Assembly (NCBI GenBank): GCA_035623335.1 | Contig: DASPTQ010000071.1 | Span: forward strand, 1-64,000 | Origin: JAFAGX01 sp035623335 | Lineage (GTDB): Bacteria > Acidobacteriota > Terriglobia > Terriglobales > Acidobacteriaceae | Direction of reading: 5' to 3' | DNA length: 64,000 nucleotides | Shown: positions 24,709 to 33,546 of the stretch, piece after piece | How positions within the stretch are numbered: the stretch's first letter is position 1 | How the letters are laid out: every line of letters starts with the position of its first letter | Notes under the pieces: generated by a model | Seen by the model: only the letters and a program-made list of their open reading frames with translations | Told to the model about the DNA's origin: nothing | Databases searched by the model: none | Program-made: the position numbers and the translations under genes

Positions 24709-27402
24709 TCAACCTACCCCTTGGCTAGCAGCGACCTCGAAGGGCAGCCACGCGTCAATCCTAGTTCCCTCCATAGGCCTGGATTGAACTTCCAGTTGTC
24801 CTCCCAGAGGTCGCAGACGCTCCTCCATACTCCGAATGCCGATACCACGCTCCGCCACAGGTTTCTTGGCGTCGAAGCCCTTGCCTCGATCCGAAACTGC
24901 CAGATGAACCTTCCCGTCCGACCATTCAAGCCGAACCGCTGCTCTGCGGGCACCGCTGTGCCGTTTAATGTTGCGAAGCGCCTCCTGGGCGACGCGAAAC
25001 AGGCATAAAGCGGCATCTCCGGGAATACCACGAGGAACATTCTCGTGGGCAAAGTCGACCTGCATTCCCTGCTGTTCCGAGAACTCCTGGCAGAGCGCTC
25101 TCACGCCCGCGACCAGCCCCAGATTTTCAAGCGTGGAGGAATGCAAGCTGTGGGACAGGGAATGCAGGTCGGCGCCGAGTTCACTCACACGATTGTTGAG
25201 CTCGCGCAGTTGCTGGCCGGCTTCGACGGAAAGATCTCCGAGGTTCTCCGCCAATTTTTCGAGGTCGATTGCGACCAACGCCAGCCGTTGGTTGTAATCG
25301 TCATGGATCTCGCGGGCGACTCGTTTACGTTCCTCTTCCTGCGCTTCGATGAGGCGGCCGCTCAGTTCGGCCAGGGCATCCTCCGCCAGCTTGCGCTCGG
25401 TGACATCGATGCAAGAACCGATGTACCCTTCAAAGGAACCGTCCGAGTTAAATCTCGGTACACCAATATCGAAGATCCAGCGGTATATTCCGTCGCTGCG
25501 ACGAAGCCGATACTGCATCTTGAAAGACTCCCGTCGACCTAGCGCCGTGATATAGGTACCCAAGCATGACTTCACGTCTTCACGATGGACACCTTGTGCC
25601 CAGCCGTCGCCGAGTTGCGTATCAAGGGGCTGACCGGTGAAGTCCAGCCATGGCTGATTGAAGTAGGTGCACTGCCCATCGGGACTGGACATCCAGATGA
25701 GGACGGGCGCGGTATTCGCCACCAAGCGGAAACGTTCCTCGCTTTCCCGCACCGCAAGTTCTGCCTGGTGACGTTGGGTGATGTCCCGAATGATGACCGT
25801 AAACACCTTCTTGCCGCTGATCTCCACCTGCGAGATAGAGGCCTCGATGGGGAATTCCTCGCCACCTGCTCGCAACCCAAACAATGCTCCCAGGGAGCTC
25901 ATGGCGCGATTCGTCACGCCGGTTTCGCTGAAATGAAGAATATGGGTGCCGTGCGCAGCGCGGAAGCGCAGCGGGATGAAGCGATCAATGGAGCTCCCAA
26001 TCGCCTCCGCCATCGGACAAGCGAAGATTTCCTCGGCGGCCGCATTGAACAGAACAATTCGGTGCTCTTCATCGATGGCGATGATCGCGTCCATGGCTGA
26101 CTCAACCAGGCCCGCCAACCGTTCCTTACTCTGCTGCAACGCCTCCTGGGTCCGCTTCCGCTCGGTGATATCCTCGGAAAAGATCAGAATCCCTTCCGGC
26201 AATCCTTCGCGGTTTCCCCATGGTCGGATCTCCCAGCGCACCCAGATGCTGGCTCCATCGACTCGATCCCACCGGTCTTCCTCGGCCCTCAATGTCTCCC
26301 CGGCAAGGCCCCGGCGGTGGAACTGTTTCCAGCGCTCGGGGACGTCGGGAAGGACCTCGTAGTGCCGGCGGCCCAGCGTCTTTGAACTATCGAGGGAGAG
26401 ATCAGCGCACCAGCGATCGCTCACTTGCAGATAGCGCATATCGCGGTCAAACATGGCCACCGCCGCCGGCGCATGCCTGACAAATGTCTTGAGCAGCTCC
26501 TCACGGGCTTGCAGTTGCGCCGTCCGCTCCTCGAGGGCGTGATTCATCTCGCGGCGGGCAAGGTCCTCCCGCTCCAGACGCCCGGCATTCAGCATCATGA
26601 TCACGACCAGGCAAAAAACAATGGATGCGACCAACAGGGCCACGGAGAATCCGGTTGCCCAGCCGGCGTGCTCTTGAACCACGAAGGTGCCGAGGCCAAG
26701 TAGATAAGGAACCAGCAGGGCAGCGGGAAGTAGCTGCCGCAGCATCGAGCCTCCGGCATTGGCGGCATGGATGCGGCCGACAATCCCTTCGGTCGGATTG
26801 GCACATTGCACGCCGACGGCCGCCACGATAAAACCCAGAGCCGTGTGCAGCGCCACGCTGCTGTAAGGGCGCACCTGATAGAGGGCCTGCGTATCGTAGC
26901 TATAGCCGAGGAGAGCAATGAACCCGATCGCCCAGACGAGCAAGCCGAGGGCACGCGAGATTCGTCGTGCGGTAAGGGAGCGCCACTTCATGAGGGCCAG
27001 TGCTGGCCCCAGAAGCGTGAAACCCGCACTGGTAATTTGGGACATCCGGCCCCGTTGCATGGAATAGGGATCGGGTACGAGAAGCTGATCAATGCCAAAA
27101 TCGGACTGCACAAGGTACTCGATCAGTGTGATTGAACCGATGAGCAGCACCCCAAGCGAATAGAGCCTGACATCAGATTGGTTGCGGCGGAGAAGGGCAA
27201 TACCGGTAAGCAGAAATGCGGCCGCAGTGTTAGCTTTCATCGTAGCCAAGCCAGGCACAACACTGGTCAAGGCAGGAATATGGAATACCCAGCCCGAGAG
27301 AACAAGCAGGGCCAGAGCAATCAGCATCCAACCCATTCCGGAAGCTGTCTGCGCAATTCTCGACTCCGCGACGACCAGCCTAGGTGATGGCATTGGGCTC
27401 AC
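24709..27402 (-). CDS. membrane PAS-domain sensor histidine kinase (NarX/DesK-type)
   Basis: An 897-residue sensor. Residues 20-270 hold about eight membrane helices in two groups, a sensor of unknown ligand. A short coiled coil leads to three PAS domains (about 300-425, 430-555, 560-680), each followed by a PAC-type ending (DITERKR, DITQRHQ, DVTERKL). The kinase core is of the HisKA_3 type with the phospho-acceptor His700 in REIHDDYNQRL, then HATPase_c with ALRNIKRHS (N box), DRGKGFD (G1) and GIGIRSM (G2). All catalytic parts are present. Three receiver genes follow on the same strand. There is no haem or flavin signature I can read with confidence in the PAS domains. Confidence 0.93.
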   Translation of the reverse strand: MSPMPSPRLVVAESRIAQTASGMGWMLIALALLVLSGWVFHIPALTSVVPGLATMKANTAAAFLLTGIALLRRNQSDVRLYSLGVLLIGSITLIEYLVQSDFGIDQLLVPDPYSMQRGRMSQITSAGFTLLGPALALMKWRSLTARRISRALGLLVWAIGFIALLGYSYDTQALYQVRPYSSVALHTALGFIVAAVGVQCANPTEGIVGRIHAANAGGSMLRQLLPAALLVPYLLGLGTFVVQEHAGWATGFSVALLVASIVFCLVVIMMLNAGRLEREDLARREMNHALEERTAQLQAREELLKTFVRHAPAAVAMFDRDMRYLQVSDRWCADLSLDSSKTLGRRHYEVLPDVPERWKQFHRRGLAGETLRAEEDRWDRVDGASIWVRWEIRPWGNREGLPEGILIFSEDITERKRTQEALQQSKERLAGLVESAMDAIIAIDEEHRIVLFNAAAEEIFACPMAEAIGSSIDRFIPLRFRAAHGTHILHFSETGVTNRAMSSLGALFGLRAGGEEFPIEASISQVEISGKKVFTVIIRDITQRHQAELAVRESEERFRLVANTAPVLIWMSSPDGQCTYFNQPWLDFTGQPLDTQLGDGWAQGVHREDVKSCLGTYITALGRRESFKMQYRLRRSDGIYRWIFDIGVPRFNSDGSFEGYIGSCIDVTERKLAEDALAELSGRLIEAQEEERKRVAREIHDDYNQRLALVAIDLEKLAENLGDLSVEAGQQLRELNNRVSELGADLHSLSHSLHSSTLENLGLVAGVRALCQEFSEQQGMQVDFAHENVPRGIPGDAALCLFRVAQEALRNIKRHSGARRAAVRLEWSDGKVHLAVSDRGKGFDAKKPVAERGIGIRSMEERLRPLGGQLEVQSRPMEGTRIDAWLPFEVAASQGVG

Positions 27403-28062
27403 AAAACAAAGCTCAACCAGCGTTCTAATGCTAAATGCTTGATCTAAAGGAGGAACTGGCAGTACTTACAGCTCGTGAGGGCTTGCCTTACTGGGCGGAG
27501 TCGAGGTTGCCGATGTGGCTACGATCGGCTCGCGGGGATGGTGCAGGCTCTGCTCCGGTCAATCGGAGGTGAGACGACCTGGCGAATTAGGTCGTGGCGT
27601 GTGCGAAGCTTAGCTGGCCGCGCGCATACAGCTCGAAGCTATCGTGCATGCGGCGCAAAGGTGAGCGAAATCAGCTGCGGCGAATGGGCGGCTGCGAAGG
27701 CTTCGTGGCAAGTCGACTTAAGTTCTTTGAAATGAAGGTGGCCAGGGATGGCGTTGAACCGCAGCACCAAGCCCTTTCACGGATCTCTTCGGTAGAAATT
27801 GAGTGACCCGATTCGGCCCGGTCAACACCAGGTTGACGAGTTTCTTGAACCTGCGAGAAGCCTTTTTCGGCAAACCCTCCTGCCGCTGTACGAACGACCG
27901 CTCTTACCGGAGCAAGGTTCTGATTCAGGCACCAAGCACCAGTAGGATCTCGGCCTCAGCTTGCCGAATCCGATTAGAAATAAGGTTCGAAAACTTAGGA
28001 GGCCAAGGGAAAGTCTTGGCGCTCGAGACTGCGTTTTCCTTATGCCCAGAGCCGGTGTCGCT
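27403..28062. other. intergenic region upstream of the kinase
   Basis: About 660 bases, containing the promoter side of the kinase and the 3' side of the HdeD gene. Several short plus-strand frames (for example 27475-27735 and 27803-28066) lack ribosome sites and recognisable composition. An AAAGGAGG on the plus strand near 27447 is not followed by a start codon at a usable distance. No tRNA-like fold was noticed. Confidence 0.4.
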
Positions 28063-28638
28063 TTAGGCTACTCTATCGATGACTCGCCCCTTGTCCACCA
28101 CGCTGCGAATGCGACGCGCGGCCAAACTGAGCATAAGGCGCGTGGTTCCGGTCATGAGCATGCTGATTCCAACCAGGGTTCCGATCACCCATCCCGAACT
28201 TGAAGGCCAATGCCTCCAGACCAGAATGCCCAGGATCAATGTGACGATGCCATCGAAGAGAATCCAGCCCGCTCCCTCAGCGCTGCGGTTCTGGAAGTAC
28301 GCGATCAAGTCCATCACTCCCTCAGCAACAAAGAAGAAGGCTAAGGCCAGAGTGAAGGACGCCAGGCCTAAGAGTGGGTGCATCAGGAAGTAGATGCCGG
28401 CAATCAGGTAAACGACCGCGACCAGTAACTTCCAGGCAATGCTGCCTGCGCCTTTGGACTGGAATGCGTGAATGAACTGAAAGCCGCCGCTGAGGATGAT
28501 CAGCCAAGCTACGATCATGACCACGCCTAGCGATGTTCCTAGCGGAAGCGCAATTGCCAGGAAGCCGAAAACGATGAGCAGAATAGCCCATACGATTGAG
28601 CCTCCCGACCCGAGAGTGGCAAGTCGGTCTTGTGCCAT
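28063..28638 (-). CDS. HdeD-family (DUF308) membrane protein
   Basis: A 191-residue integral membrane protein with six helices in three pairs, the DUF308/HdeD arrangement (IVWAILLIVFGFLAIALP, then FQFIHAF, YLIAGIYFLMHP, and a third pair after GWILFDGIVTLILGILV). In enterobacteria HdeD supports acid resistance at high cell density. In other phyla the role is not known. Its position just upstream of a sensor kinase and a ferritin-like protein fits a stress function, but it has its own 360-base upstream region. Confidence 0.88.
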   Translation of the reverse strand: MAQDRLATLGSGGSIVWAILLIVFGFLAIALPLGTSLGVVMIVAWLIILSGGFQFIHAFQSKGAGSIAWKLLVAVVYLIAGIYFLMHPLLGLASFTLALAFFFVAEGVMDLIAYFQNRSAEGAGWILFDGIVTLILGILVWRHWPSSSGWVIGTLVGISMLMTGTTRLMLSLAARRIRSVVDKGRVIDRVA

Positions 28639-29000
28639 GATTCACCGCCGTCTAGTGTTTGTCAGACTCTGGTGTCTCCTAAGAAACGAAAAACAGAGGG
28701 CATGAGTATACAAGCAATTTCGACGCTAGGGAACCGTGGTTTCATGTCATACAATATCCCGACGCGATGCTCCGCCGGACGACGAACTACGGTCAGACTG
28801 GGCGGAGGAAACCGTTGTAGCCAAAGTCGTCGCAATCTTCTAGGAGGGAGCGTCCGCAACCTATTATTGGTAACCGGCTTATGGCCCCCGGGGGGTGTCC
28901 GTAGAGGCCATTTCTGGGCGCTTGTCCCGCCTTATCGAGCGCCCAGCTGCAGGGGAACGGCTTCGCTGAACCGAACTCTTGTTCCCAGGTGGAAACCACG
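28639..29000. other. intergenic region upstream of the hdeD-like gene
   Basis: About 360 bases between the S9 peptidase stop and the HdeD start, both on the minus strand. No gene is visible. TATACT on the minus strand (28715-28720) could be a -10 element, without a good -35. Confidence 0.35.
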
Positions 29001-31115
29001 CTAATTAGTCTTTTCCGCTGGCCTCGCCGGAGTTCCATCCCGCTTCACATAATGCGCGTACCAGGTCAAGTGGCGTTCCAGTCGATCTTTAATGTGCGAC
29101 GGTGCCTTGATGCTGTGATATTCCCCCGGATACACCACCAATTCCGTCTCTCGCCCCAGGCTCTTCATCGCTTCATACATCTGTTCGCCGCCGAGGATCG
29201 GAACATTCCAATCAATGTCGCCGCCCACAAACAGCGTAGGGGTTGTGATCTGATCGACTTTGTAGAAGAAGGAAATCCTATCCCAGACCGCGCGGTGGGC
29301 CCAGGGCTGGCCCAGCTCCGTGTCGTAGTCGAGAATATATTGGTCGTGTCCATAGAGCGCCGCAAAGAACGACGAACCCGCGCCCGAGATCGCGGCCTTA
29401 AATCGTGTGCTTTGCGCAATGATGAAGTCAGTGGAAATCCCCCCATACGACCATCCACCCACGCCCAACTTGTCGGGATCCGCAATTCCTTGCGCGACCG
29501 CATAGTCCACCATCGCCATATCATCTTGAAAGTCTTTGCTTCCCCAGTCGGCGAAGATGGCCTTGCAGAACGCTTCCCCATAGCCTGATGAACCCCTCGG
29601 ATTCGGCTCGAGAACCACATATCCGTTCGCGGCGAACAGCTGCGAGAAGTGATTGAAGTCACCGTAGTAGGCTCCCACTGGACCGCCGTGTGGGTGCAGA
29701 AGCGTGGGATACTTCTTTCCCTGCGTGTAGTCGAGCGGCTTGTAAAGATAGCCTGCGACCGTGGTTCCATCCTTGCTCTTGAACTTCACGTATTCCGGGG
29801 CAACGGTTTTGATCTTCGCGAGGAAGGCGTCGTTAACGTGCGTAATGCGGGTCCACGAGCCGCCTGAGCCGCCCATGGCCAAGATTTCGTTGGGCCGGTC
29901 CGCCGTAGCAACCAGGGCTGCCAGCTCGCCGGACTTGGCCATGCTGTAGCTCGAAACCACGACTCGACCAGGCATGGTCCGAGTAATTTCTCCGCCCGCT
30001 ACCGGAATGCGACACAGATTCACGTTGCCATCATCGTCGACGGTAAAGTAAACGAATTGACCATCGGGCGAAAATCGTGGCCATCGCGACATGCGATCAA
30101 AACTTTGTGTCAATACCTTCGCCTGGCCTCCCGACGCCGGAGAAATCGCCACGTGCAGCGTGCCATACACCAAAAGCTTGGGATCAAGCTTGGTCACGTA
30201 TGTGACCCACTTTCCATCGGGCGACCACGAGGGCTCGTCATCTTCGCCCGGATTGGTGGTGACCTGCGTCAGATGTGCGCCTTTGTCGGCGTTGTCCGCG
30301 GCCACCACCCAAATGTTCGTGTCGTAAGTCCGGTCGGGATCCGGAGTCGATCGGTTGCTGCTAAAGGCGAGCAGCTTGCTATCGGGAGACCAGGCAGGGT
30401 GTCGGTCATCAAAGTCGCCCGACGTAACCTGAACGACCGCCTTCGTCGCCACATCCAAGACATACAGATGTGTGCGCCGACGATCGAGATAGCCAATCGT
30501 GTCGGTCTTGAAACGATATCGATCTACCACGACGGGGCGCGGCGTCTTGGGCTTTTTAGACTTGGCCTCATCCTTCGCCTCATTACCGGGCTTCTCTTTT
30601 GCCTTCAGCTTTGCCTCTTCCAACTCTTCCGGCGAGGGATCCTTTAGCAGCAGAACCATGTGTTTACTGTCGGGCGACCAAGCGAAGTCTTCTACGTCCT
30701 GGATTGCCTCGGTCAATTGCTGCGCCTCGCCGCCCATGCGGTTCAACAGCCACACTTGCGTCTTACCCTCGCCTCGCTTGGAAAGAAATGCGAGATATTT
30801 TCCATCCGGACTCCATCGCGGATGAGACGAGGACTCCTTCTCAGCCGTCATCACCACGGCATCACCGCCGTCGGCTGGCACCATCCAGATGCGCATTTCG
30901 CTCTTGTCTTCCTTCAAAGACATGGTCGCGATCGTGTAGGCCACCCATTTGCCGTCGTAGGTAATTTGCGGATCAAGCACGTTGCGGATTTCAAAGACGT
31001 CGTCAACCGTAATCGGGCGGGGAGCGGAACTTCCTTGCTGCGCGTTCACCTGTGGCGAGAAAGAATACGACAGCGCCAGGGCGAACAGGGGCAAGACCAT
31101 CGTGCGGAATCGCAT
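29001..31115 (-). CDS. secreted S9-family prolyl oligopeptidase
   Basis: A 704-residue protein with a signal peptide (1-25, cleavage after VNAQ), a seven-bladed WD/TolB-like propeller (about 40-440, repeated WSPDGK and WSPDSK motifs) and an alpha/beta hydrolase domain. The nucleophile is Ser556 in GGWSYGG, the acid Asp is in VGGDIDWNVP, and the His is in YPGEYHSI. The closest types are dipeptidyl-peptidase 5 and acylaminoacyl peptidase. A Lys/Glu-rich insert (EELEEAKLKAKEKPG region) interrupts the propeller. AAAGGAAC precedes the ATG. It follows an M3 peptidase gene by about 100 bases, so the two may form an extracytoplasmic peptide-degradation unit. Confidence 0.93.
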   Translation of the reverse strand: MRFRTMVLPLFALALSYSFSPQVNAQQGSSAPRPITVDDVFEIRNVLDPQITYDGKWVAYTIATMSLKEDKSEMRIWMVPADGGDAVVMTAEKESSSHPRWSPDGKYLAFLSKRGEGKTQVWLLNRMGGEAQQLTEAIQDVEDFAWSPDSKHMVLLLKDPSPEELEEAKLKAKEKPGNEAKDEAKSKKPKTPRPVVVDRYRFKTDTIGYLDRRRTHLYVLDVATKAVVQVTSGDFDDRHPAWSPDSKLLAFSSNRSTPDPDRTYDTNIWVVAADNADKGAHLTQVTTNPGEDDEPSWSPDGKWVTYVTKLDPKLLVYGTLHVAISPASGGQAKVLTQSFDRMSRWPRFSPDGQFVYFTVDDDGNVNLCRIPVAGGEITRTMPGRVVVSSYSMAKSGELAALVATADRPNEILAMGGSGGSWTRITHVNDAFLAKIKTVAPEYVKFKSKDGTTVAGYLYKPLDYTQGKKYPTLLHPHGGPVGAYYGDFNHFSQLFAANGYVVLEPNPRGSSGYGEAFCKAIFADWGSKDFQDDMAMVDYAVAQGIADPDKLGVGGWSYGGISTDFIIAQSTRFKAAISGAGSSFFAALYGHDQYILDYDTELGQPWAHRAVWDRISFFYKVDQITTPTLFVGGDIDWNVPILGGEQMYEAMKSLGRETELVVYPGEYHSIKAPSHIKDRLERHLTWYAHYVKRDGTPARPAEKTN

Positions 31116-31216
31116 GGTTGTGTTGTTCCTTTGAATGACGTTGGAAAAGCCACTGCTGAAGCGGCACTAGGATACAACGAGCCGAGTTGAAAACCGAAGC
31201 AATCTCAGGGGTTCCG

Positions 31217-33397
31217 CTACCGGGAGGGACCGGATTCCTCGAGGCCCCGGTACTTTAGCATCGGCTTGATATTAGGGGGTCCTCCCCGCCAAGATTCATA
31301 CATCTGGGCGAGGTCTTGAGTGTTTCCGCGAGACAGGACCATCTGCCGGAATCGATCGCCGTTGGCACGGGTAAGACCGCCGTGCTCAAGGAACCATTGG
31401 TAGCCGTCGTCGGCGAGCATCTGGGTCCAGAGGTAGGCATAGTAGCCGGCGCTGTAGCCGTCGCTTCCCCAGATGTGGCTGAAGTAGGTGGAGCGGTACC
31501 GTGGTGGCACATAGCTGATCTGGAGGTGAGTTTTTTCGAGAGCCTGCTTCTCGAACTCGTCCGATTTTTGAAGCGGCGCGTCGGCCGGAAGCATGTGCCA
31601 TTGCATGTCAAGCTCGGCGGCGGCCAGGAGTTCGGTCATGGCATACCCTTTATTGAAGTCTTCGGATTTGCGGATTCGGTCTGCAAGCTCCGCGGGCATG
31701 GGCGCGCCGGTTTTGTAGTGCTTCGCGTAATGGGCGAAGATCGAGGGATACAGGGCCCAGTGCTCGTTGAACTGCGAAGGAAATTCGACGAAGTCGCGAG
31801 CAGTTGAGGTGCCCGCCAGCATGGGGTACTGGGCGTCGGAGAACATGCCGTGGAGAGCGTGCCCGAACTCGTGGAACATCGTCGTCACGTCGGTAAAGCT
31901 GATCAGAGCGGGCTCGCCTTCGGCCGGCTTGGGCAGGTTGGCGACGTTGTACACAACGGGAAGGTCTCCGAGTAAGCGCGACTGTTCGACAAAGGACGAC
32001 ATCCACGCTCCCCCATTTTTGTTATCGCGCTTGAAATAATCGCAGTAGAAAATTGCGAGGTGCTTGCCGTCGGCGTCGAAAACCTCGAAAACGCGCACAT
32101 CCGGGTGGTACACCGGGAGATCGTGCCGCTCTTTGAAGGTAAGCCCGTAGAGTTGATTGGCAGCGTAAAAGACGCCGTTCTCGAGAACATTATTCAGCTC
32201 GAAATAGGGCTTCACTTCGTCATCGTCGAGGTCGTAACGAGCTTTGCGGACCTGCTCCGCATAGTAGTTCCAATCCCAAGGCTCGAGTTGGAAGCCACCG
32301 TGCTGAGTATCGATGATCGCCTGATTGTCGCGCGCCTCCTTGGCGGCCTTGGCGGTTGCGGCAGGGACGATGGCATCCATGAACTGCAAGGCGGCTTGAG
32401 GTGTTTTTGCCATTTGATCTTCAATCTTCCAGGCTGCGAAGTTCGGGAAGCCGAGGAGTTTGGCCTTCTGTGCCCGGATCTGGGCGAGGCGGGCGATGAG
32501 GTCGCGCGTGTCATTGGTGTCGCCATGCTCGGTTCGGTTCCACGAGTGCTCGAAGACGGCTTGGCGGGTGGCCCGATCGCTGAGCGACACCAAGTCGGGC
32601 TGCTGGGTGGTGTTCTGCAGCGGGATGACAAAGCCTTCCTGCTTGCGGCTCTGTGCAGCTTGCTCGGCGGCCGCCACGCGAGCCTGGGAGAGTCCGGCAA
32701 GCGAAGTCTTGTCGGCGGTTACGTAGGCGCCCTCCTTGGTGGCGGCGCGGAGCTTGTTGGTGAAAGCGGTTGAGAGCGAAGACGCCTCTTCGTTGAGCTT
32801 TTTCAGTTCGGCTTTATCGGCCTCGGGGAGATTGGCACCGGCATGCACGAACTTGTCATGGTAACGCTCCACCAGGCGAAGGGACTCAGGATCCAAATTC
32901 AGCGATGCACGTTGGTTGTAAATGGCCGTCACACGCGCGAAGAGCTTCGCGTTCAGGTAGATGAAGTCGGCGTGCGCCGCAAGTTTCGGAGCCTCGGCGG
33001 TTTGGACCTCTTGCAGCGTCGGATTCATGCTTGCGCCGGTAACACCATTAAAGGCAGCCATCACCCGATCGAGCAGCTGCCCGCTCTTTTCCATCGCGAC
33101 AACGGTGTTGGCGAACGTCGGGGCCTGAGGATTATTGGCAATGTTCTCGATTTCGGCCTGCTGCTGCGCCATACCGGCTTCGATGGCCGGCTGGAAATCT
33201 GCATCCTTGATCTTGTCGAAAGGAGGTGCTTTGAACGGCAGCGTACTGGGCGCGTAAAACGGGTTCGATGGGCTCAAGGCAGCGGTTGGCGGCGCCGTCG
33301 TGTTGCTGGAATTAGCGGCCAAGGCATCGGCGGTTGTCAGGATGCTCATGGTGAACAGGATAATCGTTGCAGGGTAGGGTCGAATAGAGGTCTTCAT
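31217..33397 (-). CDS. dcp: exported M3-family peptidyl-dipeptidase (Dcp-like)
   Basis: A 726-residue M3 zinc metallopeptidase with a signal peptide (1-28, cleavage near ALAAN). The HEFGHALHGMF motif is at 509-519, with the third ligand Glu expected about 25 residues on, in the GTSTARDFVEFPSQF segment. The C-terminal SDGYSAGYYAYLW stretch is typical of Dcp/OpdA enzymes. It removes C-terminal dipeptides from short peptides, here probably in the periplasm because of the signal peptide (E. coli Dcp is cytoplasmic). Neighbours on the same strand are two other exported hydrolases (CocE-type and S9). Confidence 0.94.
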   Translation of the reverse strand: MKTSIRPYPATIILFTMSILTTADALAANSSNTTAPPTAALSPSNPFYAPSTLPFKAPPFDKIKDADFQPAIEAGMAQQQAEIENIANNPQAPTFANTVVAMEKSGQLLDRVMAAFNGVTGASMNPTLQEVQTAEAPKLAAHADFIYLNAKLFARVTAIYNQRASLNLDPESLRLVERYHDKFVHAGANLPEADKAELKKLNEEASSLSTAFTNKLRAATKEGAYVTADKTSLAGLSQARVAAAEQAAQSRKQEGFVIPLQNTTQQPDLVSLSDRATRQAVFEHSWNRTEHGDTNDTRDLIARLAQIRAQKAKLLGFPNFAAWKIEDQMAKTPQAALQFMDAIVPAATAKAAKEARDNQAIIDTQHGGFQLEPWDWNYYAEQVRKARYDLDDDEVKPYFELNNVLENGVFYAANQLYGLTFKERHDLPVYHPDVRVFEVFDADGKHLAIFYCDYFKRDNKNGGAWMSSFVEQSRLLGDLPVVYNVANLPKPAEGEPALISFTDVTTMFHEFGHALHGMFSDAQYPMLAGTSTARDFVEFPSQFNEHWALYPSIFAHYAKHYKTGAPMPAELADRIRKSEDFNKGYAMTELLAAAELDMQWHMLPADAPLQKSDEFEKQALEKTHLQISYVPPRYRSTYFSHIWGSDGYSAGYYAYLWTQMLADDGYQWFLEHGGLTRANGDRFRQMVLSRGNTQDLAQMYESWRGGPPNIKPMLKYRGLEESGPSR

Positions 33398-33546
33398 GGA
33401 TGTTGGACGTTTTGCCTCTTCAATTGTAACGGTTAACGAGGGTAAGAGGCGTTGGAGTGGAGCGGCCCTGGCTCAGGGTAAGGGGCGGCACAGGGCGGCT
33501 CGGTCGCCGGGAGGGAAATCGCCCCTCGGTTGACCCCTGGTCGACT

